Shown: positions 9,427-20,009, counted from the stretch's first letter. The stretch: 64,000 bases of DNA from Vibrio sp. 05-20-BW147 (GCF_013369385.1 NZ_SZTO01000018.1:62001-126000), one strand, 5' to 3'. Made by a program: numbers and translations. The notes: generated from the sequence alone by a model not told the origin.

Positions 9427-9683
9427 TAAGTTAATTATTAATACCACAGCATGATAAGCGGTAAAATATAGAGATCAATGCGAACAACATTGAATACTCA
9501 TTTTATTCGTATGGCATAACATATCCCTACCATAACCCCATTTCAGCAGCGTATTAAAGAAGCGCGTTCTGTTTTATTTCGCTTTCCTACTCTCTTGCGC
9601 AATCACTGGGCGATTCTGGCTAGCTCTCTGAACTTCAACTGGTAACCACCCGCGGTTCGTGATACTCTTCGCCTCCATTTTTT

Positions 9684-10417
<734 letters not shown>

Positions 10418-10543
10418 GCCCCCAGAAAGCATTCTGTGGCACTAATAATACAACTCAAGGTAGCTCAAGCTAGACACTGAGAACTGAGAGCCTGTATACT
10501 TTCTCGTCATTCAAAAAATTTAGTTAACTAATTTGGAGTTCTC

Positions 10544-10816
10544 ATGGCACGCGTAACTGTTCAAGACGCTGTTGAAAAAGTTGGCAACCGTTTCGACTTG
10601 GTTCTGATTGCGGCTCGCCGCGCTCGTCAAATGCAAACTGGCGGCAAAGATTCACTAGTGCCGGAAGAGAATGATAAGCCAACCGTTATCGCACTGCGCG
10701 AAATCGAAGAAGGCCTTATCACTAAAGATGTACTTGATGCACGTGAGCGTCAAGAACAGCAAGAACAAGAAGCAGCTGAATTAGCGGCCGTTAGCAGCAT
10801 CGCTCGCAACCGTTAA
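10544..10816 (+). CDS. rpoZ: RNA polymerase omega subunit
   Basis: The 90-residue product begins [29 protein letters not shown], the conserved omega core that wraps the beta' C-terminus and contributes to the ppGpp site 1. The C-terminal third is Glu/Gln-rich and variable, as usual. The ATG follows GGAGTTCTC. It lies 126 bases after gmk and 34 bases before spoT, so rpoZ and spoT are likely co-transcribed. Confidence 0.97.
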   Translation: MARVTVQDAVEKVGNRFDLVLIAARRARQMQTGGKDSLVPEENDKPTVIALREIEEGLITKDVLDARERQEQQEQEAAELAAVSSIARNR

Positions 10817-10850
10817 TTCGCCTTAAAACACAACATCCCGGGCCCATAAT

Positions 10851-12971
10851 TTGTATCTATTCGATAGCCTCAAAGACGTTGCCCAAGAATACCTTACAGA
10901 GCCTCAACTAGAGGCTCTGCGTCAATCTTATGTGGTAGCGCGAGATGCCCATGAAGGGCAAACCCGCTCAAGCGGTGAACCGTATATCATCCACCCAGTC
11001 GCGGTGGCGCGCATTCTGGCCGACATGCGCCTGGATGTTGAAACTCTACAAGCAGCGTTACTCCATGATGTCATTGAAGATTGTGACGTCAGCAAAGAAG
11101 ATCTCGAAGCACAATTTGGCCATACGGTGGCGGAATTGGTTGATGGGGTTTCCAAGCTGGATAAGCTGAAATTTCGCGATCGCAAAGAAGCACAGGCGGA
11201 AAACTTCCGCAAAATGGTGCTGGCGATGGTGCAAGATATTCGCGTTATCCTGATCAAACTGGCCGACCGCACTCACAACATGCGCACCTTGGGCGCACTT
11301 CGACCAGACAAAAAACGCCGTATCGCACGCGAAACTCTAGAGATTTATTCTCCACTGGCGCATCGCCTTGGTATCCACAATATTAAAACCGAATTGGAAG
11401 AGCTCGGCTTTGAAGCCCTCTATCCCAATCGCTACCGCGTGTTAAAAGAAGTCGTTCGATCTGCACGTGGTAACCGCAAAGAGATGATCCAACGTATCCA
11501 CAGTGAAATTGAAGGCCGCTTGCAAGAAGTGGGTTTGAAAGCTCGCGTAGTCGGTCGTGAAAAGAATCTTTTTTCCATCTACAACAAGATGAAAACCAAA
11601 GAGCAACGTTTTCACACCATCATGGATATTTACGCGTTTCGTGTCGTGGTCGATACGGCCGACACTTGCTATCGCGTACTCGGTCAGGTGCACAGCTTGT
11701 ACAAGCCTCGTCCTGGTCGTATGAAAGATTACATCGCAGTCCCCAAAGCCAATGGCTACCAATCGCTGCATACCTCGATGGTTGGCCCTCATGGCGTTCC
11801 AGTGGAAGTGCAAATCCGCACCGAAGACATGGACCAAATGGCGGACAAAGGGGTTGCGGCACATTGGTCTTATAAGGGTAATGGCGAACGCACTGGCACC
11901 ACGGCGCAAGTGAAGGCGCAACGCTGGATGCAAAGCTTGCTGGAACTTCAACAAAGCGCAGGTAACTCCTTCGAATTCATCGAGAACGTTAAATCAGATC
12001 TCTTCCCAGATGAGATTTACGTCTTCACACCGAAAGGCCGCATTGTTGAACTGCCTGTCGGGGCAACGGCGGTGGATTTTGCCTATGCCGTGCATACCGA
12101 TGTCGGTAATACCTGCGTTGGTGCACGTGTCGATCGCAATCCATACCCACTGAGCAAAGCGCTGAAAAATGGCCAAACCATTGAAATCATCAGTGCGCCA
12201 GGTGCTCGTCCTAACGCAGCTTGGCTCAACTATGTGGTGACTTCTCGTGCACGTACTAAGATTCGCCAAGTGCTGAAAACCATGCGTCGTGAAGAGTCGG
12301 TGACGCTGGGTCGCCGTTTGTTGAATCATGCGCTCGGTGAGCACTCACTTGCCGACATCAGCCCAGAAAATCTCAACCATGTCTTGAGCGATCTCAAAAT
12401 CCAATCTTTGGATGATCTGCTTGCCGCCATCGGCTTGGGTGAGCGTATGAGTATCGTGATTGCGCGCCGTTTGTTAGGTGATGCAGACGAGCTCACCGAA
12501 CTTCGTTCAAGCGACAGCAAGAACAAGAAGAAGCTACCAATTCGTGGTTCGGAAGGATTACTGCTGACGTTTGCCAACTGTTGTCATCCCATCCCAGATG
12601 ATCACATCATTGCCCATGTGTCACCCGGCAGAGGCTTGGTGGTTCACCGTGAGACCTGTCCAAACGTACGTGGCTACCAACGCGAGCCCGACAAGTACAT
12701 GGCGGTGGCATGGTCAGACGATTACGATCAAGAGTTCATCGCGGAACTTAAAGTCGACATGCTCAATCATCAAGGTGCCTTGGCAGAGCTGACTAACGTG
12801 ATTTCCAAAACCGGTTCAAACATCCATGGCTTATCGACTGAAGAGCGTGATGGCCGCTTGTATACCGTGACGGTGCTGCTGACCACCAAAGATCGTGTGC
12901 ATCTTGCAGGCATCATGAAGAAGATTCGCGTCATGCCATCTTGTTCACGCGTGCGTCGCCGCAAGAACTGA
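10851..12971 (+). CDS. spoT: Bifunctional (p)ppGpp synthetase/hydrolase SpoT
   Basis: The 706-residue protein begins at a TTG codon, the same unusual start used by E. coli spoT; MYLFDSLKDVAQEYL aligns from there. The HD hydrolase domain has HDVIED with His72-Asp73 intact. A RelA/SpoT synthetase domain (GREKNLFSIYNKM and following), a TGS domain (DEIYVFTPKGRIVELPVGATAVDFAYAVHTDVG), a conserved Cys-containing segment and a C-terminal ACT domain follow. It hydrolyses and weakly makes (p)ppGpp in response to carbon, lipid and phosphate stress. Its tail (MPSCSRVRRRKN) differs slightly from E. coli but the length is normal. Confidence 0.97.
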   Translation: MYLFDSLKDVAQEYLTEPQLEALRQSYVVARDAHEGQTRSSGEPYIIHPVAVARILADMRLDVETLQAALLHDVIEDCDVSKEDLEAQFGHTVAELVDGVSKLDKLKFRDRKEAQAENFRKMVLAMVQDIRVILIKLADRTHNMRTLGALRPDKKRRIARETLEIYSPLAHRLGIHNIKTELEELGFEALYPNRYRVLKEVVRSARGNRKEMIQRIHSEIEGRLQEVGLKARVVGREKNLFSIYNKMKTKEQRFHTIMDIYAFRVVVDTADTCYRVLGQVHSLYKPRPGRMKDYIAVPKANGYQSLHTSMVGPHGVPVEVQIRTEDMDQMADKGVAAHWSYKGNGERTGTTAQVKAQRWMQSLLELQQSAGNSFEFIENVKSDLFPDEIYVFTPKGRIVELPVGATAVDFAYAVHTDVGNTCVGARVDRNPYPLSKALKNGQTIEIISAPGARPNAAWLNYVVTSRARTKIRQVLKTMRREESVTLGRRLLNHALGEHSLADISPENLNHVLSDLKIQSLDDLLAAIGLGERMSIVIARRLLGDADELTELRSSDSKNKKKLPIRGSEGLLLTFANCCHPIPDDHIIAHVSPGRGLVVHRETCPNVRGYQREPDKYMAVAWSDDYDQEFIAELKVDMLNHQGALAELTNVISKTGSNIHGLSTEERDGRLYTVTVLLTTKDRVHLAGIMKKIRVMPSCSRVRRRKN

Positions 12972-12996
12972 TCACCGCATTCGATCGCTTTTCATC

Positions 12997-13032
12997 GCCC
13001 TTGAAATCAAGGTTTCAAGGGCTTTTTATTTT
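12997..13032 (+). terminator. Rho-independent terminator after spoT
   Basis: A 10-base perfect stem (GCCCTTGAAA 12997-13006 with TTTCAAGGGC 13013-13022) is followed by TTTTTATTTTT. It separates the rpoZ-spoT unit from trmH. Confidence 0.9.
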
Positions 13033-13058
13033 TATCAGAAAGCCAAATTCAAAATGTT

Positions 13059-13745
13059 ATGAATGAAGAACGTTATCAGAGAATCCAACAAGTTTTAAAA
13101 GCGCGTCAAACCGATCTCACCCTGTGCCTTGAAGAAGTGCATAAACCCAATAATGTGTCAGCGATGATCCGCACTGCCGATGCCACGGGATTGCACAAAG
13201 TGCATGCTGTGTGGCCCACCGAACAGATGAAGACATTGAAAAACACCTCTGCCGGTGCAAGAAACTGGGTGGAAGTGGATACGCATGATTCCATCGCAGA
13301 CGCCGTGAGCGCTTTAAAAGCACAAGGCATGCAAGTGTTGGTGACCAACCTCTCTGATAGCGCCGTCGATTTTCGCCAAATCGATTACACCCAACCGACC
13401 GCCATCATTTTGGGCAGCGAAAAGATTGGCGTTTCTGAGCAAGCCAAGGCGCTGGCGGATCAAGACATCATTATTCCTATGGTGGGCATGGTGCAATCCC
13501 TTAACGTTTCGGTGGCTTGCGCGGTGATTCTGTATGAAGCGCAGCGCCAACGTGAAGCCGCGGGTATGTACCAAAACGACGAAAGCTCGATTGATGCCGA
13601 AACCATCAACCGCATTTTGTTTGAGCGTGGCCACCCGGTGTTGGCTAAAGTCGCCAAACGCAAAGGACTCGCTTACCCACCCCTAGATGATGCCGGACAA
13701 ATTGTTGCGGATCCTGCGTGGTGGGCAGACATGCAAAAGAAATAG
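13059..13745 (+). CDS. trmH: tRNA (Gm18) 2'-O-methyltransferase
   Basis: The 228-residue SPOUT-class enzyme methylates the ribose of G18 in the D-loop of tRNA. Visible motifs are NNVSAMIRTADATGLHKVHAV (motif 1 with the catalytic Arg), AIILGSEKIGVS (motif 2) and IIIPMVGMVQSLNVSVACAVILYE (motif 3, the knotted SAM site). The start ATG at 13059 gives the family N-terminus MNEERYQRIQQVLKARQ. It follows spoT as in E. coli but here a strong terminator intervenes, so it probably has its own promoter. Confidence 0.95.
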   Translation: MNEERYQRIQQVLKARQTDLTLCLEEVHKPNNVSAMIRTADATGLHKVHAVWPTEQMKTLKNTSAGARNWVEVDTHDSIADAVSALKAQGMQVLVTNLSDSAVDFRQIDYTQPTAIILGSEKIGVSEQAKALADQDIIIPMVGMVQSLNVSVACAVILYEAQRQREAAGMYQNDESSIDAETINRILFERGHPVLAKVAKRKGLAYPPLDDAGQIVADPAWWADMQKK

Positions 13746-13752
13746 TCGTTAT

Positions 13753-13796
13753 CTAGTTTTCTAGTTATCTAGTTTTCTAGTTTTCTAGTTTTCTAG
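13753..13796. repeat. Short tandem repeat, five and a half 8-base units
   Basis: Units CTAGTTTT, CTAGTTAT, CTAGTTTT, CTAGTTTT, CTAGTTTT and a final CTAG run head to tail between trmH and recG. One unit differs by a single base. It starts seven bases after the trmH stop. Confidence 0.9.
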
Positions 13797-13872
13797 AGCC
13801 TATTTTTTCCTGTACAAAAACACAGCCTAATGGTTAACATAACGCTATGTTTATCATTGTCTTGAGGCCAAT

Positions 13873-15954
13873 ATGTCTGCCCAACTGTTATCTGCTATCC
13901 CCCTCACGTCCCTCAGTGGGGTCGGTGCTAAGGTGGCTGAAAAACTGGAGAAAATTGGCCTAAGCAGCGTGCAAGACCTGCTTTTTCACTTGCCACTTCG
14001 TTACGAAGACCGCACCCGCATCTACCCGATTGCCAAATTGCATGCCGGATTGTGGGCCGCTGTGCAGGGCCATGTGATGCAAGTGGATACCTTGTTTGGT
14101 AAACGCAAGATGTTGACGGTGAAGCTCAGTGACGGGAATGGCACCATCACGTTGCGTTTTTTCAACTTTACCGCGGCAATGAAAAACAATTTTGCTGAAG
14201 GTAAGTTAGTACACGCTTACGGCGAAATTAAGCGCGGTAATATGGGGCTGGAGATCGTTCACCCAGACTACAAGTTTTTCGCCCCAACGCAAAAGCCCGA
14301 TGTGGAACAGAGCTTAACGCCTGTTTATCCTACCACCGATGGCTTAAGGCAAATCACGCTGCGTAACCTCACAGACCAAGCCCTCGCCCTGCTCGATAAA
14401 GCCGCGGTTCAAGAGTTACTTCCTGCCGGGTTGTATGACCAACAACTGACCATGGGGCAAGCGCTGCACATTATCCATCGTCCTTCGCCGGAGATTAATC
14501 TGGAACTGTTCGACGAAGGGAAGCACCCTGCCCAAGTTCGCTTAATTATGGAAGAGTTGCTGGCTCAGAACTTATCCATGCTCGCCGTGCGCAGCAAAGG
14601 TCAGCAAGATGTCGCGCTGCCACTTCCCCCCGTCCACCAGCTTAAACAGCAGCTGTTAGCCCAACTGCCTTTTTCACCGACCAATGCCCAAGCGCGAGTG
14701 GTGCAAGAGATTGAAGAAGATTTGCAAAAAGCGCATCCGATGATGCGTTTGGTGCAAGGGGATGTTGGCTCGGGCAAAACCTTAGTGGCAGCCTTGGCCG
14801 CGGTACGCGCTATCGAACATGGCTACCAAGTGGCGCTGATGGCGCCCACCGAACTGTTGGCCGAGCAGCACGCGATCAACTTCGCCAATTGGTTTGAAAA
14901 AATGGGCATTCCCGTTGGCTGGCTCGCAGGCAAGCTCAAAGGCAAAGCCAAAGAAGCCGAATTAGCCCGCATTGCCAGTGGCGAAGCCAAAATGGTGGTC
15001 GGGACACATGCGCTGTTCCAAGAACACGTGGTGTTTGACCATCTTGCTCTTGTGATCATTGATGAACAGCACCGCTTTGGCGTACATCAACGCTTGGAAC
15101 TGCGCGAAAAAGGCGCCAAACAAGGCGCTTACCCACATCAACTGATCATGACTGCTACTCCGATCCCTCGCACATTGGCCATGACCGCCTATGCCGATTT
15201 GGAAACATCGGTGATCGACGAGTTACCGCCGGGACGAACCCCGATCCAAACCGTCGCGATTCCCGACACCAAACGCGAGGACATTGTCGAGCGTATTCGT
15301 CATGCCTGCCTCAATGAGGGTAAGCAGGCGTATTGGGTCTGTACCCTGATTGATGAATCGGAAGTATTGGAAGCCCAAGCGGCAGCAGACACTGCCGAAG
15401 AGCTGCAACGTAAATTGCCTGATGTTCGCATTGGTTTGGTGCATGGCCGAATGAAACCAGCTGAAAAACAAGCGGTGATGCAAGCGTTCAAAAACAATGA
15501 ATTGCATCTTTTGGTGGCCACCACAGTGATCGAAGTCGGGGTCGATGTGCCCAACGCCAGCTTGATGATCATCGAAAACCCAGAGCGCTTGGGTCTAGCA
15601 CAATTGCACCAGTTGCGCGGTCGCGTCGGTCGAGGCTCGGTAGCAAGCCACTGCGTATTGCTCTATCACGCTCCGCTGTCCAAAACAGCGCAAAAGCGCC
15701 TCTCGGTGCTGCGCGAAAGTAACGATGGTTTTGTCATTGCTCAGCGCGATCTTGAGATCCGCGGGCCAGGTGAGCTGCTCGGCACCAAACAAACTGGCCT
15801 GGCGGATTTCAAAATTGCCGATCTCGTCCGCGATCAGCGCCTTATCCCCGAAGTTCAGCGCGCCGCACGCTACATTCACCACAATTACCCACAAAATGCC
15901 GCCGCGATTATTGAACGCTGGTTGGGCGAGCGTGATATTTATTCTAAGGCGTGA
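13873..15954 (+). CDS. recG: ATP-dependent DNA helicase RecG
   Basis: The 693-residue superfamily 2 helicase remodels stalled replication forks, R-loops and Holliday junctions. It has the N-terminal wedge/OB domain (about 1-200), Walker A GDVGSGKT at 296-303, the diagnostic DEQH box in IIDEQHRFGV, the SAT-like TATPIPRTLAMT, and motif VI with QLRGRVGRG, then the TRG segment near residue 630. Length is the family norm. A GAGG box precedes the ATG at 13873. Gene order with spoT and trmH is conserved. Confidence 0.97.
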   Translation: MSAQLLSAIPLTSLSGVGAKVAEKLEKIGLSSVQDLLFHLPLRYEDRTRIYPIAKLHAGLWAAVQGHVMQVDTLFGKRKMLTVKLSDGNGTITLRFFNFTAAMKNNFAEGKLVHAYGEIKRGNMGLEIVHPDYKFFAPTQKPDVEQSLTPVYPTTDGLRQITLRNLTDQALALLDKAAVQELLPAGLYDQQLTMGQALHIIHRPSPEINLELFDEGKHPAQVRLIMEELLAQNLSMLAVRSKGQQDVALPLPPVHQLKQQLLAQLPFSPTNAQARVVQEIEEDLQKAHPMMRLVQGDVGSGKTLVAALAAVRAIEHGYQVALMAPTELLAEQHAINFANWFEKMGIPVGWLAGKLKGKAKEAELARIASGEAKMVVGTHALFQEHVVFDHLALVIIDEQHRFGVHQRLELREKGAKQGAYPHQLIMTATPIPRTLAMTAYADLETSVIDELPPGRTPIQTVAIPDTKREDIVERIRHACLNEGKQAYWVCTLIDESEVLEAQAAADTAEELQRKLPDVRIGLVHGRMKPAEKQAVMQAFKNNELHLLVATTVIEVGVDVPNASLMIIENPERLGLAQLHQLRGRVGRGSVASHCVLLYHAPLSKTAQKRLSVLRESNDGFVIAQRDLEIRGPGELLGTKQTGLADFKIADLVRDQRLIPEVQRAARYIHHNYPQNAAAIIERWLGERDIYSKA

Positions 15955-15964
15955 TCCACGCCTT
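15946..15964 (+). terminator. Terminator-like hairpin at the recG stop
   Basis: AAGGCGTG (15946-15953) pairs with CACGCCTT (15957-15964) across a three-base loop and overlaps the recG stop codon. Only a short T stretch follows, so termination may be partial. Confidence 0.45.
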
Positions 15965-16025
15965 TCATTGACCATCTTCTCTTCGCTCCCTGTCGAATCC
16001 ATCATCCTGTTTCGTCAACAGAAAA

Positions 16026-16041
16026 TAGCAAACGATTGCTT
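16026..16041. promoter_or_regulatory. PurR operator ahead of xanP
   Basis: TAGCAAACGATTGCTT matches every fixed base of the PurR consensus (GCAA-N-CG-N-TT-N-C-N-T) apart from the first, less conserved position. It overlaps the -35 element of the candidate xanP promoter, where bound repressor would block RNA polymerase. The site is read directly; binding by PurR is inference from the consensus and the gene's purine-transport role. Confidence 0.75.
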
Positions 16042-16063
16042 TTTAGAATAATCGCCCTATAAT
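16036..16063 (+). promoter_or_regulatory. Candidate sigma-70 promoter of xanP
   Basis: TTGCTT at 16036-16041 and a perfect TATAAT at 16058-16063 are separated by 16 bases. The start codon of xanP is about 145 bases downstream, leaving a leader near 140 bases. Confidence 0.6.
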
Positions 16064-16209
16064 GCCGCACAAATTGTGAGGATGACTTTTCTCACCTTCC
16101 CAACCAGAGCGGATTTCTGAGTAACAGCAATCACAGATGATGACATCCGTTCACCTTGGCCTCCCATTCAGCGAGCGCTAAGTCTGCGTACAACAATTAG
16201 GAACATACC

Positions 16210-17613
16210 ATGACAACGCCGAACCCGACGCGTAAAACGGATCTGATCTATCAACTCAACGATCGTCCACCTTTGCCTCAAACTTTGTTTGCTGCACTGC
16301 AGCACTTGCTGGCGATGTTTGTCGCTGTGATCACCCCATCCTTGATTATTTGCCAAGCGCTTGGCGTGTCTGCCGAACAAACCAACACCATCATCAGCAT
16401 GTCGCTGTTTGCTTCGGGCATTTCTTCCTTTATTCAAATCCGCACTTTTGGTCCGATTGGTTCTGGGCTGCTGTCTGTACAAGGCACCAGTTTTAACTTC
16501 TTAGGTCCGATTATCGGAGCTGGTTTAGCGCTGAAGGCAGGCGGTGCCAGCGTTGAGAGCATGATGGCGGCGATTTTTGGCACCATTTTGGTTGCCTCGT
16601 TTGCAGAGATTCTCCTTTCGCGCGTGCTGGAATACGCGCGTCGCATCATTACGCCATTGGTTTCTGGTATCGTCGTAACTTTAATTGGTTTAACCCTGAT
16701 TCAAGTCGGCTTGGTATCGATGGGCGGCGGCTACGCGGCCCTGGGCGATGGCACTTTTGGCAGCCTCGATAAGTTGGCGCTGGCGGGCACCGTACTGGGC
16801 CTGATTGTGTTACTCAATCGCGCCAAAAACCCTTACGTACGCGTGGCGTCGATTGTGATTGCCATGTTGGTGGGCTATGTCATGGCCTACTTCATGGGCA
16901 TGGTAGACACTCGCCAAGCCAGCAGCAGTGCACTGATTGCCTTGCCAATCCCGATGCAGTTTGGTCTGAGTTTCGACTGGTCGCTGTTTATTCCACTGGT
17001 TCTGATTTTCCTCATCACCGCGCTGGAAGCCATTGGTGATATTACCGCCACCTCGGAAGTGTCTGGCGAACCAGTCAAAGGCCCGGTGTACATGAAACGC
17101 ATTAAAGGCGGCGTATTGGCCGACGGTCTGAACTCGGCATTAGCGGCGGTATTCAATAGTTTTCCGAACTCCACTTTCAGCCAAAACAACGGTGTGATCT
17201 TGCTAACGGGTGTAGCAAGCCGCTACGTCGGTTACTTCATCGCAGGCATGTTGGTACTGCTTGGGCTGTTCCCTGGCGTGGCTGGTTTTGTTCAGTTGAT
17301 TCCGGAACCAGTTTTAGGCGGTGCAACCATCGTGATGTTCGGCACCATCGCCGCTGCAGGTGTGCGCATCATTTCTCGTGTTGACCTCGATCGCCGTGCC
17401 ATTCTCATCATGGCCCTGTCGTTCTCGATGGGTTTAGGTATTGCGCAAAAACCGGAGATTTTGCAGTTTATGCCTGAGTTCATTAAGAGCATTTTCTCTT
17501 CCGGCGTTGCGGCTGGCGGCATTACCGCGATTGTGCTTAACCTTCTTCTGCCTGAAAAGCTTCAGGACGAAGAAGAGGAAAAGGCGCACGAGCCCGCGAT
17601 TACAAAGCGTTAA
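16210..17613 (+). CDS. xanP: Xanthine permease of the NCS2 family
   Basis: The 467-residue membrane protein has about 12-14 helices and the NCS2 signature parts: [22 protein letters not shown] near the start, [12 protein letters not shown], the substrate-site [16 protein letters not shown], and [22 protein letters not shown]. It is close to E. coli XanP (YicE), a proton-xanthine symporter whose gene also lies near recG. The C-terminal tail is charged and cytoplasmic. A PurR box on its promoter supports a purine role. It is a single gene with a strong terminator. Confidence 0.9.
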   Translation: MTTPNPTRKTDLIYQLNDRPPLPQTLFAALQHLLAMFVAVITPSLIICQALGVSAEQTNTIISMSLFASGISSFIQIRTFGPIGSGLLSVQGTSFNFLGPIIGAGLALKAGGASVESMMAAIFGTILVASFAEILLSRVLEYARRIITPLVSGIVVTLIGLTLIQVGLVSMGGGYAALGDGTFGSLDKLALAGTVLGLIVLLNRAKNPYVRVASIVIAMLVGYVMAYFMGMVDTRQASSSALIALPIPMQFGLSFDWSLFIPLVLIFLITALEAIGDITATSEVSGEPVKGPVYMKRIKGGVLADGLNSALAAVFNSFPNSTFSQNNGVILLTGVASRYVGYFIAGMLVLLGLFPGVAGFVQLIPEPVLGGATIVMFGTIAAAGVRIISRVDLDRRAILIMALSFSMGLGIAQKPEILQFMPEFIKSIFSSGVAAGGITAIVLNLLLPEKLQDEEEEKAHEPAITKR

Positions 17614-17624
17614 TCTGCACAAAG

Positions 17625-17656
17625 AAAAAGGGTTGCCGACTGTGGCAACCCTTTTT
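17625..17656 (+). terminator. Rho-independent terminator after xanP
   Basis: A 13-base perfect stem (AAAAAGGGTTGCC 17625-17637 with 17644-17656) ends in a T run. A-rich bases on the left could also let it serve the convergent envZ transcript. Confidence 0.9.
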
Positions 17657-17695
17657 AACCCAATTGACTCTGACCCGTCCTAAATAGGGTTACGA

Positions 17696-18994
17696 CTAAC
17701 GTTCGCTGGTCGGAAAGCTCAACTGTACTTTGAGCCCACCTTCGCTGCGGTTGTTCACCACCACCGAGCCGTGATGCTGGCTGACAATACGTTTGACAAT
17801 GGCCAGCCCTAAGCCGGTTCCTTCGCTACCACGAGCCGTATCGCCACGGGTGAAAGGTTCAAACAACTTCGCCACTTGTGATTTTTCAATCCCTGGGCCG
17901 TTATCTTCCACACACACCCACACCAACTTGCTGTCTGCGGTCATCCCCGTGCTGATTTTCACCCATCCATTACCGTAACGCAGTGCATTGACCACTAAGT
18001 TGCTCACGGCACGCTTAATCGCAATCGGGCTGCCAAAAGCGGCGCGAATCGAAGGCTGGAAGGCGGTCTCAATCTGCACTTCGTAACCCCCTTCAGAGCT
18101 CGCCACATCCCCAGAAATACCATTGATGTCGACCTCGGTGAAACTTTGCGTATTCACCGGTTTGAGGTAGTCCATAAACTGGCTGATGATCTCATTACAC
18201 TCTTCAGTATCACTGATGATCCCTTCCGCTAAATAGCTGTCTTCTGGTGACATCATTTCAGTCGCAAGGCGAATTCGTGTTAACGGCGTTCTTAAATCAT
18301 GGCTAATACCCGCCATCAACAACGCACGGTCAGCTTCCAACTCTTGAATGCCGCGAGACATTTGATTGAACGCGCGCGTCACCGCACGGATCTCTGTGGC
18401 CCCTTTTTCTGGCAGCGGTGGCGGGATTTCCCCTCGACCGACTTCCTTGGCCGCCTTCTCCAGCGCGATGAGTGGCCGGTTTTGTAAACGGATAAACAGC
18501 CAACCACCAGCGATGATCAACAGCGCCACAATCAAACTGTTGCGAAACAGTGGAGCGAAATCTTCTTCTTGCAGTTCAGAGAGCGGAATGCGGATCAGTG
18601 AGCCTGGAAGCGCGTCAATTTTCATCCACAAAATGTAGCTTTCGCTGCCCAACAGCAGACGCACTTCGGTTGGCGAACCAAGCTCGTGAGTCATCTCTTC
18701 ACTCATCAAATCGATGGTCATCGCATGGTCAAACTCTCGCGTTTGATCACTGTCCATGCTATGTACCGTCACTCCTAGCTGCTCCAACATCTGTCGACGT
18801 AAAGGACCATCTGCCTTCAAATCGCTGTCTTCATCCAGCACTAGGTTTAACTCATGGGCAAGGATCTTATTGAACTGTTGCAAACTGGGCATCAATGCGT
18901 AATTAAAGACGGCGTAATACGAGAACACCTGACTGGCGAGCAGTAACGTAATGAAAATGAAAATGGATTGGGTAAAAGAACTACGAAAACGCAT
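17696..18994 (-). CDS. envZ: Osmosensor histidine kinase EnvZ
   Basis: The 432-residue inner-membrane kinase phosphorylates and dephosphorylates OmpR. It has helices near 10-30 and 152-170 flanking a periplasmic domain, a HAMP linker, the H box [15 protein letters not shown] with His232, the N box [12 protein letters not shown], and G boxes [10 protein letters not shown] and GTGLGLAIV. The ATG at 18994 was chosen over a TTG one codon upstream. Unlike E. coli, where ompR and envZ overlap, here 92 bases with a terminator-like hairpin separate the two genes. Confidence 0.95.
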   Translation of the reverse strand: MRFRSSFTQSIFIFITLLLASQVFSYYAVFNYALMPSLQQFNKILAHELNLVLDEDSDLKADGPLRRQMLEQLGVTVHSMDSDQTREFDHAMTIDLMSEEMTHELGSPTEVRLLLGSESYILWMKIDALPGSLIRIPLSELQEEDFAPLFRNSLIVALLIIAGGWLFIRLQNRPLIALEKAAKEVGRGEIPPPLPEKGATEIRAVTRAFNQMSRGIQELEADRALLMAGISHDLRTPLTRIRLATEMMSPEDSYLAEGIISDTEECNEIISQFMDYLKPVNTQSFTEVDINGISGDVASSEGGYEVQIETAFQPSIRAAFGSPIAIKRAVSNLVVNALRYGNGWVKISTGMTADSKLVWVCVEDNGPGIEKSQVAKLFEPFTRGDTARGSEGTGLGLAIVKRIVSQHHGSVVVNNRSEGGLKVQLSFPTSER

Positions 18995-19040
18995 CAAGGA
19001 CCTCGGCAGCTAGGTAGAGTACGAAAGTAGAATAAACAAC

Positions 19041-19064
19041 AATCCCTGGTCAAAGCCAGGGATT
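19041..19064 (-). terminator. Attenuator-like hairpin between ompR and envZ
   Basis: A 9-base perfect stem (AATCCCTGG 19041-19049 with CCAGGGATT 19056-19064) sits in the ompR-envZ gap. Read on the minus strand it is followed by GTTGTTTATT, a broken T run, so partial termination is likely. Confidence 0.6.
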
Positions 19065-19086
19065 GGGGAGAAATCGTCAGATTAAG

Positions 19087-19806
19087 TTAAGCTTGCTTAC
19101 CGTCGGGAACAAAGACATAACCTAAGCCCCATACGGTTTGAATGTAGCGAGGCTTGCTTGGGTCCTCTTCCAACATGCGACGCAGACGAGAGATCTGCAC
19201 ATCAATGGAACGTTCCATCGCGGAGTATTCACGCCCGCGTGCCATGTTCATCAACTTGTCACGCGACATCGGTTCACGCGCATTGGTCACCAATGATTTT
19301 AGCACCGCGAATTCACCCGAAGTGAGGGGCATCGGCTCATCACCACGGAACATCTCACGAGTGCCCAAGTTCAGACGAAACTCACCAAACTCAACCACTT
19401 TCTCTTCTGCGCTTGGTGCGCCTGGCAGCTCGATGGTTTGACGGCGCAGCACCGCTTTAATACGTGCTAACAGCTCGCGCGGGTTGAATGGTTTTGGCAG
19501 GTAATCGTCCGCACCCACTTCTAAACCCACGATGCGGTCAACCTCATCCCCTTTTGCTGTTAGCATCAGGATAGGCAACATGTTATTGGCATTACGCAAA
19601 CGGCGGCAGATCGACAAACCGTCTTCGCCCGGCAGCATTAAATCCAGTACCATTAAGTGGAAGTTTTCGCGGGTCAGTAGGCGATCCATCTGTTCTCCAT
19701 TGGCGACACTGCGCACTTGGAAACCTTGCTCTGACAAATAGCGTTCTAATAACGCACGCAAGCGAGCATCATCATCGACTACTAAAACTTTAAAATTCTC
19801 TTGCAT
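19087..19806 (-). CDS. ompR: Response regulator OmpR
   Basis: The 239-residue regulator has a receiver domain with the acidic pair in VVDDDARLR, phospho-acceptor Asp55 in VLDLMLPGEDG, and Lys in LPKPFNPRE, then a winged-helix DNA-binding domain (GTREMFRGDEPMPLTSGEFAVL to GLGYVFVPDG). It is very close to E. coli OmpR. A GTG at 19818 is in frame and has its own AGGA-like box; the ATG at 19806, which gives MQENFKVLVVDDD, was chosen by homology. It is first in the pair, with envZ downstream. Confidence 0.96.
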   Translation of the reverse strand: MQENFKVLVVDDDARLRALLERYLSEQGFQVRSVANGEQMDRLLTRENFHLMVLDLMLPGEDGLSICRRLRNANNMLPILMLTAKGDEVDRIVGLEVGADDYLPKPFNPRELLARIKAVLRRQTIELPGAPSAEEKVVEFGEFRLNLGTREMFRGDEPMPLTSGEFAVLKSLVTNAREPMSRDKLMNMARGREYSAMERSIDVQISRLRRMLEEDPSKPRYIQTVWGLGYVFVPDGKQA

Positions 19807-19966
19807 GGGTTCGTCCACCTATTTCCTAAGCTTCCACCAAATTTGGTTCGGTAAAATGTAACACCAATCATTCTAATGTGGCGCAAAGAATTGTTAATCT
19901 TTATTACTTTTTAGCTTATGCACCACAAGGTTGCAACGTTACACATCACTAATCGTTGAGATAAAA

Positions 19967-19989
19967 CAAACCCGCACAAGGCGGGTTTG
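19967..19989 (-). terminator. Terminator after the secreted chitin-binding protein gene
   Basis: CAAACCCGC (19967-19975) pairs with GCGGGTTTG (19981-19989). On the minus strand it is followed by TTTTATCTC, fitting termination of the gene ending at 20010. Confidence 0.8.
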
Positions 19990-20009
19990 ATGTCTCAACT
20001 AAAATAGCG

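Noticed and set aside
11442-11954. Open frame of 170 codons on the - strand
   Set aside because: Antisense to the conserved synthetase and TGS regions of spoT; no coding character.
13753-13796. The 8-base repeats as a CRISPR-like array
   Set aside because: Units are far too short and there are no spacers or cas genes.
16064-16209. Purine riboswitch in the xanP leader
   Set aside because: The characteristic loop sequences and three-way junction are not visible; the PurR box explains purine control better.
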